Assembly (NCBI RefSeq): GCF_001580995.1
Contig: NZ_LHZU01000120.1
Coordinates: 1 to 49,804, forward strand
Reading direction: 5' to 3'
DNA from: Acetobacter senegalensis
GTDB taxonomy: Bacteria > Pseudomonadota > Alphaproteobacteria > Acetobacterales > Acetobacteraceae
Length of the DNA stretch: 49,804 nt
Each line of letters begins with the position of its first letter. The first letter of the stretch is position 1. Below the pieces are notes generated by a model. That model searched no databases. It saw only the letters and a list, made by a program, of their open reading frames with translations, and had not been told where the DNA came from. The translations under genes and the position numbers were made by a program. Positions 35,497 to 43,017 of this stretch are shown here, in pieces.

Positions 35497-36078
35497 ATGG
35501 CCGGACGGCCGAGAGAGTTCGACCGGGACGCCGCATTAAGGAAGGCACGCGACGCTTTTTGGTCGCGCGGTTATGAAGGCGTCTCGATGGCCGATCTAGT
35601 CAACCTGTTAGGATTGGCTTCGGCACGTATCTATGCCGCCTTCGGATCGAAGGAATCGCTATTCCGTCAGGCGATAGCACTCTATGACGCAGATGAAGGT
35701 GGTTTCGCCACAAGAGCGCTTGCTGAAGAGCCTACGGCAAAGGCCGCATTCCGACGTATCCTGATTGAAGCAATCGAAACCTACACGAAGCCGAATCATC
35801 CGCGCGGATGCATGGTCGTTTCCGCCGCTACCAACTGCTCAAGCGAGAATGACAGATTACGGGAATGGCTTGCGGCGTTTCGCTGCCGTCGCACAGCTTC
35901 GCTCGTCGAGCGGTTGGAGAAAGCCGCTATTGACGGCGAGCTTCCTCCTGATGCTGATCCGCAGGCTCTTGGAGATTATTTTGCGACGGTTCTCCACGGC
36001 CTTTCTGTTCAAGCACGTGACGGCGTGCCGAAAGAGCGATTGCTGGCCATCGTTCCCACAGTCATGCGAAGCATCTAG
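35497..36078 (+). CDS. TetR-family transcriptional regulator
   Basis: A 193-residue regulator: an N-terminal TetR helix-turn-helix (GVSMADLVNLLGLASARIYAAFGSKESLF) and a helical ligand domain of the AcrR/YcdC-like type (PRGCMVVSAA). The ATG at 35497 gives the canonical MAGRPREFDRDAAL start; reading further upstream crosses the divergent promoter. It probably represses the adjacent alcohol dehydrogenase. It ends 20 bp from the convergent relaxase stop. Confidence 0.92.
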   Translation: MAGRPREFDRDAALRKARDAFWSRGYEGVSMADLVNLLGLASARIYAAFGSKESLFRQAIALYDADEGGFATRALAEEPTAKAAFRRILIEAIETYTKPNHPRGCMVVSAATNCSSENDRLREWLAAFRCRRTASLVERLEKAAIDGELPPDADPQALGDYFATVLHGLSVQARDGVPKERLLAIVPTVMRSI

Positions 36079-36098
36079 TAAAACTCGTCGGGCCTTCA

Positions 36099-38150
36099 TT
36101 AAATCTCTATCCCTCTCTGCCGTCCCACGTTCCACGACACCGATCCTCCCTGCACAACGCCTGTCACCTCCTGACCGAGGTGACGCTCGATCACAGGCCG
36201 CCACGGGGCCAGCGTGAATTCATGAGACTTCTCGACGATGGCAAACTTCCCGCTGGATAGCTGGGCGGTGCCGGTGAACATCCCGCTTACCATCTCGCCG
36301 TCCGCGACTGCCCGAAACGGCACGGACTTCATTGCTGCCAATTCCGCCCCGACACGGGCGACCTCCCGCTCCTGAAGCGTGGCGAGCAGGTTGCGCCGGT
36401 AGCTGACGCGCCCATCCGGCCAGCGGGTGGCATCCCCCTGCTCGATCAACCTCTCTCGCCGCTGCTCCATCGCCTCGCGCACCTGTTCCCCGAAGCCGGC
36501 GGGCACCAGATCGGACACAGCACCTCCGACCAACCGCCGGTCGAGCCAGGTCGCGCCATCCGCGCCGATCTGCCTGTCGAGATCGAAGGTCGAAAGGACA
36601 CGGATATTTGCCCTACCGCCCCTCCCCGCATCGTGGGCAGCAGCACGGGTAGTGAAATCCTCGGGAATACGCCACTGGTCGGCATCGATCCTCTCGACGA
36701 TACCGGCCCGGCGCAGGGCCTCCAGCCGCCGGACATGGGACGCGACGAAACCGTCATAGTCGCCCCCCGGCACGCGCCCCTCAAACCGGACCTGTTCGAG
36801 ATGACGGCTCGGCCGGTAGACACCATCCTCGGCGATGCCGGCAATCGCGCGATCGGAGGGGCGCCCGGCGCCATCAGGCGGGCCAATCTCGACGATGCTG
36901 CCGATCCGTGCCTCCGCAACGCGGACCGGGTCGATGCCGGCGACATGATGCGTGCGGCCGTCAACACCATCGACCACCAGCGTCAGTTCCTCACCCAGCT
37001 CGTCGGACAGATGCTTGTCGATGACGCGGCCGACAATCGGCGTCGCAGGTGCCGCATCATGGATCGCAAAGCTCATCGGGTCGCGCTCAGCGCCCTCCGC
37101 CCACAGCGCCTTCTGCATCGTGCGGATGATGTCACCGCGCTCGCCCATCTCGCGCAGCGTCGGCTCCAGCCGCTCGCTCAGTTCCCACACGCCCGGCGCA
37201 TGTTCCGTGGCAAGCCCCATATCGCCCAGCTTGCTGAGCCGTCGCAGGCGCAGCGTCCGATCCGCCTGGCCGCGCGGACCGTCAGGTTCGTGGCGCACAT
37301 CGAGAAACCGGTCCTCAGCCTCCGCGAGCATCACCCGGTCGATGCGGGTGAGACGATCCTGATCGATCTCGGCAACCAGCTTACGGCGCTGCTCGATCTC
37401 CGTGACGGGGCCGAGTTCCAGCGTCACCAGTTCGCTTGCCCGTTCGCGGATGCCGTTGGCAAGATAATCGCCATTGATCACCAGATCCTCGCCCAGGTCA
37501 TCGCGGCCGTTGACGACGACATGCACATGCGGATGGCCGGTGTTGTGGTGGTTGACGGCCACCCAATCGAGCTTCGTGCCGAGATCGGCTTCGACCTGCA
37601 CCATCAGGTCGCGGGTGTAACCCGTCAGATCGGCAAGATCCCCGGCGTCCTCCGGCGAGACGATGAACCGGAACTGGTGGCGGTCGTCGCGGCCGCGATC
37701 GAGAAACGCATCACCATCGGCGCGGTCTTCGGTCCCCGAATAGAGTTGCCCCCGCTCGCCATCACGAGCGGTGCCGTCGCGCTGGATGTAGCGAAGATGG
37801 GCGGCTGCCTTGCCATTCCGCCCGGCAGCGCGGACGGAGCGGGATTTGACGACGACGCGGCGGCTGCCCGGCCGACGATGGCTCCAGCCATTCGAGAGGT
37901 TCCTGGCACGCACGAACGTCGCCCCGCGTCCGCGTCGCACACCACGCCCGGACGCGATGCTTCCCTCCCCCTTCGGGGAACGTCCGGGACTGCCCCCTCG
38001 GGGGCGTCCGGTGCCGCCGGTCGCCGCCTGCTGCTGGCGCGTGACCGTGCGCACCCTGGTCAGGAAGCTCTTGGCACGACCGCCCTTCGGCGTGTCGGCG
38101 CGGATGCGACCCGGCCTCGGACGGAACCGGTTGTCGTCGCCCGCGCTCAT
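36099..38150 (-). CDS. Relaxase (DUF3363/RlxS type)
   Basis: A 683-residue relaxase that nicks oriT and pilots the strand. The N-terminal 100 residues are Arg/Gly-rich and basic. The catalytic region has YIQRDG, then the three-His metal motif NTGHPHVHVVVNG at about 200-212. The remaining half carries the DUF3363 C-terminal region. I start at ATG 38150 (MSAGDDNRFRPRPG); 38177 is possible. It is the first gene of its transcript, and upstream DNA (38178-38388) is the natural place for oriT. Confidence 0.92.
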   Translation of the reverse strand: MSAGDDNRFRPRPGRIRADTPKGGRAKSFLTRVRTVTRQQQAATGGTGRPRGGSPGRSPKGEGSIASGRGVRRGRGATFVRARNLSNGWSHRRPGSRRVVVKSRSVRAAGRNGKAAAHLRYIQRDGTARDGERGQLYSGTEDRADGDAFLDRGRDDRHQFRFIVSPEDAGDLADLTGYTRDLMVQVEADLGTKLDWVAVNHHNTGHPHVHVVVNGRDDLGEDLVINGDYLANGIRERASELVTLELGPVTEIEQRRKLVAEIDQDRLTRIDRVMLAEAEDRFLDVRHEPDGPRGQADRTLRLRRLSKLGDMGLATEHAPGVWELSERLEPTLREMGERGDIIRTMQKALWAEGAERDPMSFAIHDAAPATPIVGRVIDKHLSDELGEELTLVVDGVDGRTHHVAGIDPVRVAEARIGSIVEIGPPDGAGRPSDRAIAGIAEDGVYRPSRHLEQVRFEGRVPGGDYDGFVASHVRRLEALRRAGIVERIDADQWRIPEDFTTRAAAHDAGRGGRANIRVLSTFDLDRQIGADGATWLDRRLVGGAVSDLVPAGFGEQVREAMEQRRERLIEQGDATRWPDGRVSYRRNLLATLQEREVARVGAELAAMKSVPFRAVADGEMVSGMFTGTAQLSSGKFAIVEKSHEFTLAPWRPVIERHLGQEVTGVVQGGSVSWNVGRQRGIEI

Positions 38151-38177
38151 GGCCGCTGATCTGCCTGAAACTGCCAC

Positions 38178-38388
38178 AAACAGACAGGAGTGCCGCGAAA
38201 AACGGGGCGGAAACTAACTTCGCCGCCTGTCGCGGCACCATACCCCCTCAAAGGGGGGGCCACCCAAAACAATGTGCAGACAAGGGCTTGCCCTGCGGAT
38301 CGGACCCATGGGGTGCCGTCCGCTTTAATCTTGCGCTCCCTCTTCTGCCCTCTTTCCGCCTCTCCACCCCCTGCCCTGCACATTGTCA
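38178..38388. promoter_or_regulatory. Candidate oriT / relaxase promoter region
   Basis: 210 bp between relaxase and lytic transglycosylase genes. GCCGC-CTGTC-GCGGC (38222-38236) and CCCCCT-CAA-AGGGGG (38243-38257) are two adjacent stems, followed by AAAACAATGTGCAG. Stem clusters next to a relaxase gene are typical of oriT, but I cannot identify a nic consensus. Confidence 0.45.
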
Positions 38389-39042
38389 TCATGGCCGCGA
38401 TCCCCTACCGCCACGCACCATGAACAGGCCATCCGATCGCGGCATGATCCCCGACATATCGCGCGCAGACGCACCTGCCGCGCTGCGATCTGGCTGCATG
38501 ATGAAGAGCGGCGCACGGGTCCAGACATACTGATCGGCCGCCGCGATCATGACGGAAGCATCGCCGCCACCTCCGATGAGCGGCGCCACGGAAGCGACAT
38601 AAGCGCGCGTTTCCGATGGTAGCGGACGCCCCGCCAGAGACGCTTCGTAGCGATCGGGACCGGCGTTATAGGCGGCGAGAAAACCCGGCGATCCGTAGCG
38701 GTCATGCAATTCGCGGAGATAGGCCGCACCCGCTAGAATGTTGTCGCGCGGATCGTAGGGATCACGGCCCAGATGATGCCGAACGCGCAGTTCCGCCCAT
38801 GTACCGGGCATGATCTGCATCAGCCCCATCGCCCCCGCCGATGAAACGGCCCCCGGATCGTCTGCACTCTCGGCGCCCATGACAGCCCTGATCCACGTCG
38901 CCGGAATGTCGAAACGCCGCGCAGCCTCAGCGACCTCGGCGGCATATGGGATATCGATTGGCTGCGCCGATACAGCGACCGGCACCATGACAACGAGACA
39001 TCCCGCCGCCAGCAGACACGCGATCCGGGTCTGATTACGCAT
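38389..39042 (-). CDS. Conjugation-associated lytic transglycosylase
   Basis: A 217-residue periplasmic muramidase-like enzyme. A signal peptide ends VAVSAQ at about 25. The SLT domain shows the catalytic Glu in VMGAESADD, then GAMGLMQIMPGTW and NILAGAAYLREL, and the AAYNAGP motif. It opens peptidoglycan for assembly of the transfer channel (VirB1-like). Start ATG 39042, 4 bp after the DUF736 stop. Confidence 0.92.
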   Translation of the reverse strand: MRNQTRIACLLAAGCLVVMVPVAVSAQPIDIPYAAEVAEAARRFDIPATWIRAVMGAESADDPGAVSSAGAMGLMQIMPGTWAELRVRHHLGRDPYDPRDNILAGAAYLRELHDRYGSPGFLAAYNAGPDRYEASLAGRPLPSETRAYVASVAPLIGGGGDASVMIAAADQYVWTRAPLFIMQPDRSAAGASARDMSGIMPRSDGLFMVRGGRGSRP

Positions 39043-39046
39043 GGTG

Positions 39047-39382
39047 TCAATCCCGCCCGTCGCGCTTTTGGGGGCGGCTCCAGTGCAACGACCAGAGACC
39101 GCCATTGCCGCCATCACGGAACAGATTGGCGCGTAACGGTTGCGGCAGGAGTGGATCGTCGATCAGCAGGGCAACGTAATCACCGGCACGCTCGCCCGTG
39201 CGTTTCCAGCCGGCACCGATCTCCGGACCATCCTCGTCATCGCGATGGATGCGATAATCCGGTGCGTTGTCGGAGTCCGATTTCTCGGCCGACACGATGG
39301 CAATCTCATGGGAACCGAGGAAGGTCTGGATGCGTCCGGCAAAGCCGGTCTTGTCGCGCGTGAAGCTACCGATCTGCGGCAT
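39047..39382 (-). CDS. DUF736 family protein
   Basis: A 111-residue protein of the DUF736 family, with the family start IGSFTRDKTGFAGRIQTF and YRIHRDDEDGPEIGAGWKRTG. A conserved small backbone protein of alphaproteobacterial ICEs and plasmids whose role is unknown. It overlaps the TraF gene by 17 nt and precedes the lytic transglycosylase by 4 bp, so all are probably one transcript. Confidence 0.92.
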   Translation of the reverse strand: MPQIGSFTRDKTGFAGRIQTFLGSHEIAIVSAEKSDSDNAPDYRIHRDDEDGPEIGAGWKRTGERAGDYVALLIDDPLLPQPLRANLFRDGGNGGLWSLHWSRPQKRDGRD

Positions 39383-39971
39383 GGGAAGTCTCCGTAGCGA
39401 TGTTGGGGAAGGACGCCATCGGCCTGTCAGCGAACAGGCCGTGCCAGACGAAATGACCGTCGCCGTGCGCGTCGGTGTAGAGCGGCGTCGCCCGACCGAT
39501 CACAGCGGCGCGTGGGAGCGGGCCGAAATAGCGGCCGTCCAGACTGTCGTGGACAGACGGGTTCATGAGAAAAATCTGATCCGGCGCGATGCGGCGGCAG
39601 CCCTGCCAGATCGGCAGCACGCGCGCCCGCCGGTCACGGTCCTGCGCTTCGCCAAGCCGCACACCATCCACGGTGACGGTGCGGCCACCACGGCAAACCT
39701 GTTGCCCCGGCAGCGCCGCGACAGGCTTCAGCAGCGGCACATTTCGCCCGATATAGCCGCGCCCGACCATGAAATCGACCAGCGGTTTCGGTGGCCTGAC
39801 GGCGACCAGGTCACCGACCTTCAGCCCGTTCGGCGGGGTAAGGTCGTAGAAGCCGAGGGGCGTGCTGGCGGAGGCGTTCCATAGCAGCTTCACCGGCACG
39901 GGGAAGATGGCGGCAACGGCCACACCCATCACGGCAAAATACGTTACCATGACATAGCCGAAGCGGGTCAT
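39366..39971 (-). CDS. traF: TraF-type S26 signal peptidase
   Basis: A 201-residue membrane-bound serine peptidase. An N-terminal transmembrane helix (about 8-25) is followed by the nucleophile box SASTPLGFYDL and, after LKPVAALPGQQVC, the conserved Lys and Cys region. Final blocks LPRAAVIGRA fit the S26C/TraF group. In P-type systems TraF processes and cyclises the TrbC pilin. The start overlaps the DUF2840 stop by 4 nt. Confidence 0.92.
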   Translation of the reverse strand: MTRFGYVMVTYFAVMGVAVAAIFPVPVKLLWNASASTPLGFYDLTPPNGLKVGDLVAVRPPKPLVDFMVGRGYIGRNVPLLKPVAALPGQQVCRGGRTVTVDGVRLGEAQDRDRRARVLPIWQGCRRIAPDQIFLMNPSVHDSLDGRYFGPLPRAAVIGRATPLYTDAHGDGHFVWHGLFADRPMASFPNIATETSHAADR

Positions 39972-40483
39972 GGCACGATCTCCCGCCGCCTGAGCCAGGC
40001 CCGATGACGTGCCATGGTGTAGGGGCGCGGTTGCTCACCCGCGTTCAGCCGGTTGCCGACATGCCGCCAGTAATCGGGCGAAACCGTGCAGGCGTCGATG
40101 CCGGCGTCTTCCACCGCATCGATATGGCGGAGCACCTGTTCGACCTTCGGCCAACCCGCGACCCGCAGCAGGATTTCACCGCCGGGCCGGGTAAAGGGCA
40201 CGGTCTGGCAAGGTTCTCCCGGTGCCACGGCGCGCAGGATGTCGATGCGCGATACGATCGTGCCGAAATCGTTGGCCGCCCAGCGGACAAAGGCGAAAAC
40301 GCTGCCAGGCCGGAAGGAGAAGATACGACGGCGTCGGTCGAGGATCTGTTCCTGAGCCTCATGACCGAACCTGATCCAGTTCTCGACGCGCTTGTCGATG
40401 TGCGTCAGTTCGACATGGGTCAATGCGTCGTGTGCGAACAACAAGGCGTGGCCTCGCGCACGGGCCGTTGTGGCGCTGATCAT
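39968..40483 (-). CDS. DUF2840 family protein
   Basis: A 171-residue protein. LTHVELTHIDKRVENWIRFG and ERR-type FSFRPGSVFAFVRW blocks match DUF2840, a backbone protein of Tn4371-like and alphaproteobacterial ICEs without known function. The ATG at 40483 overlaps the repA stop (ATGA), which decides the start over an upstream ATG at 40516. In related elements a parA gene usually sits between this gene and repA; it is absent here. Confidence 0.85.
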   Translation of the reverse strand: MISATTARARGHALLFAHDALTHVELTHIDKRVENWIRFGHEAQEQILDRRRRIFSFRPGSVFAFVRWAANDFGTIVSRIDILRAVAPGEPCQTVPFTRPGGEILLRVAGWPKVEQVLRHIDAVEDAGIDACTVSPDYWRHVGNRLNAGEQPRPYTMARHRAWLRRREIVP

Positions 40484-41598
40484 GGCCCGTCTCCCGGCAT
40501 GGGAGAAAGACCACACGCGTGCGGATCGCCCGGCCTGTCGGCGGCACCGGCACCACGGTTGGCATCCGGTTGCCCCAACATCAAAAAGTTAGAGTCTAAG
40601 TTAGACTCTAAGTTACGAGCGCGATTCCGCGTTTCAGGCCAAAGACTTAATTGGGGTTCGTGCGCCTGAAATCCCGATAGTGATGCGCCCGAAGTCCCGA
40701 TAGTCCCTGCGCCCGAAATCCCGTGTCCGTCCACACCGTCATCCACAGGCACTGTGGATAAGTTGACGGGACGAATATGCAGCAGTTTCCGCCGCCCCTC
40801 GCACCGGATCGCGAGGCGATAACCGGGAAGCGACTGTCGGGCGGCGATGCGACGCAGGTCGAGCGCGAAATCTGAGACACGCGCCAGGCTGCCGGATTTT
40901 TCATGGAGATGCGCCATCTCGAACAGCCAGCCCTGCGGCTGATGCCCGGCATGTTTACGGGCGACGCGGTAGAGCCAGCGTTCGATACCACCGGTCAGAC
41001 GAAAATAGGCCGGGTCGATGGTCAGGACCAGCGAGCGGTCGATGACGCCGCGATAGAACCAGTCCGGCAGAACGCACTCCATGCCCTCGACACGGCCGTC
41101 GCGGGTCGTCCGTTCCTCCCATTCGTTGATCCAGGAGAACTGGTGCCGGCGCCAATGCTCGCCGTTACGGATGGTGGTACGGATCACGGTCGATTGCAGC
41201 CGGGCGAACGCGGCCTTGAGCAGCCGGTAGTCCCGTGCGCCCGTGGTACGGCCAACGGCCGTCAGAAGCTGGTATGGGGTGAAGCGCAGAAAGCGAGACG
41301 TCCTGAGGCCGCCATTCTCTGCCTCGACAATCTGGCTGGCGGCCCAGATCAGCACGTCCGCGTCCCAGATCGTCGCCATGCCATGCTCGGCCAGGCCGTG
41401 AATCTCGACCCGCTGACCACCGGCTTCATAGAGGATCGGCGCGACCCGCTTCGCCTTGGAAAGCGAGAAGAACGGCCGCTCCATCAAATCGCGCTGGTCG
41501 CGGGGACTGGCATCGCCCCCCGCAATCACGAAGGGGTCGAGGCGCAGCCGCTCGCTCTCCCGCGCATGCTGGCCGCGCGGTGGCATGACGCCGGCCAT
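40480..41598 (-). CDS. repA: RepA replication initiator
   Basis: A 372-residue plasmid-type initiator of the RPA family. Family blocks: ERPFFSLSKAKRVAPILYE, VEIHGLAEHGMATIWDADVLIW, and RWLYRVARKHAG. From about residue 280 the protein becomes low-complexity (SGAGTIGTSGASLSGF, then NLESNLDSN). That stretch is encoded by repeats and DnaA-box-like sites (separate entries). It starts directly after the AlpA stop (TGAATG). Presence in an ICE suggests the circular form can replicate. C-terminal residues are unlike typical members and may reflect deletion of parA. Confidence 0.9.
   Translation of the reverse strand: MAGVMPPRGQHARESERLRLDPFVIAGGDASPRDQRDLMERPFFSLSKAKRVAPILYEAGGQRVEIHGLAEHGMATIWDADVLIWAASQIVEAENGGLRTSRFLRFTPYQLLTAVGRTTGARDYRLLKAAFARLQSTVIRTTIRNGEHWRRHQFSWINEWEERTTRDGRVEGMECVLPDWFYRGVIDRSLVLTIDPAYFRLTGGIERWLYRVARKHAGHQPQGWLFEMAHLHEKSGSLARVSDFALDLRRIAARQSLPGYRLAIRCEGRRKLLHIRPVNLSTVPVDDGVDGHGISGAGTIGTSGASLSGFQAHEPQLSLWPETRNRARNLESNLDSNFLMLGQPDANRGAGAADRPGDPHACGLSPMPGDGP
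40589..40611. repeat. Perfect 23-bp palindrome inside repA
   Basis: TTAGAGTCTAA, one G, TTAGACTCTAA, within the 3' part of repA. The tract is much more AT-rich than the surrounding gene. It also reads as near-direct repeats TCTAAGTTA. It may be a strand-opening or protein-binding site next to the iteron-like repeats. Confidence 0.65.
40661..40761. other. Candidate replication origin inside repA
   Basis: Three direct repeats beginning TGCGCC[TC]GAA[AG]TCCCG lie at 40661-40683, 40684-40706 and 40708-40729, with a 23-24 bp period as expected for iterons. Next to them a perfect DnaA box TGTGGATAA (40753-40761) faces an 8-of-9 match TCATCCACA (40739-40747). Iterons plus inverted DnaA boxes plus the AT-rich palindrome at 40589 look like a complete plasmid-type origin embedded in the initiator gene. 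Function is not shown. Confidence 0.6.
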
Positions 41599-41868
41599 TC
41601 AAAGGGTCGCCTTCTCGGCCGGGGTCAGCGGACGGGCCGGAAAGACACGGCAGGGTGTCTCATCGGTGGTAGACCTGCGGACACCATTCGCGGCCCAGCC
41701 CTGGAGGTCGTCGAGGGCATAGACGATGCGGCCGCCGATCTTGCGATAGGTCGGACCAGTGCCGTAGGTCCGGTGCTTTTCCAGCGTACGGATGGAAATG
41801 CCTAGGAAGCGCGCCGCATCGGGCGTGCGCAGGAAACGGGGCGGCAACCCCGTCTTGGGATCGAGCAT
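41599..41868 (-). CDS. AlpA/MerR-like excisionase-type HTH protein
   Basis: An 89-residue DNA-binding protein: FLRTPDAARFLGISIRTLEKHRTYGTGPTYRKIGGRIVYALDDLQGW is the AlpA/HTH_17 domain of excisionase-like regulators. Start taken at ATG 41868. It directly precedes repA (TGAATG junction), a standard pairing in this ICE group. Likely a regulator of excision or of repA expression. Confidence 0.88.
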   Translation of the reverse strand: MLDPKTGLPPRFLRTPDAARFLGISIRTLEKHRTYGTGPTYRKIGGRIVYALDDLQGWAANGVRRSTTDETPCRVFPARPLTPAEKATL

Positions 41869-42229
41869 GATCGGGCCTCCGGTTGGGTTCGGCGACTGTC
41901 GGCAACGACAGCGGGCCATGGCGAACCGTGGCGGAGGATCGGCGGTCTGGAGAGTGCCGGAATCAAGTGGGTTAATTTAAGCACTCCTGCAGCGGGCATT
42001 TATTGAGAATAAAGTGCTATGTGATAGAATAAGTTGAATGCCCTTCATGATCAGAAATAAAAAAGGACGTTGATGTCTCGATGAGAATGAGATGCTTGCG
42101 GGCAGATGAGCGCGCGATAAAAATTTAAGGACCATTTGGATGAAAGGTTAAGTGATCCTTCAGATTACCCATCAATTAAGATACTTATAGTCCGTAGACT
42201 TATGGTCATCATAGATATCACACTTGGGA
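41869..42229. other. AT-rich intergenic region carrying the C-gene control sites
   Basis: About 360 bases without a gene. The left part is upstream of the alpA-repA transcript and includes its promoter. Composition drops sharply towards the R-M genes. The right end holds the C-boxes at 42180-42207. No other repeats or stems were seen. Confidence 0.5.
42180..42207 (+). promoter_or_regulatory. C-boxes of the restriction-modification system
   Basis: GATACTTATAGTC (42180-42192), CCGT, A, then GACTTATGGTC (42197-42207). The paired ACTTATAGTC and GACTTATGGTC boxes separated by CCGTA agree with the classic C-protein operators (GACTTATAGTC-type). They end 22 bp before the C gene ATG, the usual geometry for self-activation and later self-repression. 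Confidence 0.85.
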
Positions 42230-42454
42230 ATGAATTGTGATCCCCCATTGATTCAAAAGAAATTCGGGAACGGTGTTCGCAAGCGAAGAAAACTCTTGGG
42301 TATGTCACAAGAGGAACTCGCTGATGCCTGCGACCTAGATCGGACGTATATTGGGGGAGTTGAACGAGGTGAACGCAATGTTAGCCTAGTTAATATACAT
42401 CGCATTTCTATAGCCTTATCTGTCTCACTTTCGGAACTTTTTTGTGATGTTTGA
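42230..42454 (+). CDS. Controller (C) protein of type II R-M system
   Basis: A 74-residue XRE-type helix-turn-helix protein ([42 protein letters not shown]), the size and sequence type of C regulators. It binds the C-boxes just upstream. Its last 8 bases overlap the start of the endonuclease gene, so C and R share a transcript. The ATG at 42230 is preferred over TTG 42224. AT-rich composition sets this unit apart from the element backbone. Confidence 0.88.
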   Translation: MNCDPPLIQKKFGNGVRKRRKLLGMSQEELADACDLDRTYIGGVERGERNVSLVNIHRISIALSVSLSELFCDV

Positions 42455-43007
42455 TGAAAATATTTTAGATACTACCATTTCAAATATAATTTTTAATTAT
42501 AAAATATCATTCTCAAACAAAATACATACTGCTGGAAACGAAGATTTCGACGTAATAATGAATCTTTTCAATATTACACCAGAATTAAAACGTGAAAATA
42601 GACAATATTGGGGGCGAGAATTAGGTATGTGCTGGCAAAGAATCGTAACGGCACTTTGTCAAACGCGCTGTAGTAACTTTCAACCTGCCATTCGTATCGG
42701 GGCGGACGAACCTTTTGATTTAGCTGTCGGACAATATGCTATAGATACCAAGTACCGTATCGGATCGGGAGATGCTGGAACGCTAAAAAAATTCAGAGAA
42801 AACGGCGCAAGAATAAAAGCGCTTGGATATACCCCCGTCCTCCTAATCGTTAGAAGCGACAATCTAAATGCTGCCATAACCGCATGCAAATCTGGAGGAT
42901 GGGATATTTATCATTCACAAGCTGCGTTTGCATTCATTCATAGAGAAACCGGTTTCAATCTATATAACTACCTTTTTTTAAAAAAAGGAGCGTTTTCTAT
43001 TATATAA
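42447..43007 (+). CDS. Type II restriction endonuclease (PD-(D/E)xK)
   Basis: A 186-residue endonuclease. The catalytic core is [20 protein letters not shown], that is, D-x(n)-DxK with Asp in PFD and Asp-Lys in DTK, a PD-(D/E)xK site. A preceding [18 protein letters not shown] helix and a VLLIVRSDN strand fit type II enzymes. It faintly recalls the ApaLI-like group, known from Acetobacter, but I cannot confirm the recognition site. Starts at ATG 42447 (or GTG 42444). It converges on the methyltransferase gene with ten bases between them. Confidence 0.75.
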   Translation: MFDENILDTTISNIIFNYKISFSNKIHTAGNEDFDVIMNLFNITPELKRENRQYWGRELGMCWQRIVTALCQTRCSNFQPAIRIGADEPFDLAVGQYAIDTKYRIGSGDAGTLKKFRENGARIKALGYTPVLLIVRSDNLNAAITACKSGGWDIYHSQAAFAFIHRETGFNLYNYLFLKKGAFSII

Positions 43008-43017
43008 AAATTCAATA

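Noticed and set aside
36633..38159. A 508-codon plus-strand frame opposite the relaxase
   Set aside because: Antisense to the relaxase, whose catalytic motif is unmistakable; no domain in the shadow.
40661..40729. Three short direct repeats as a CRISPR array
   Set aside because: The repeats are contiguous with no spacers and lie inside repA; no cas genes are present. They fit iterons better.
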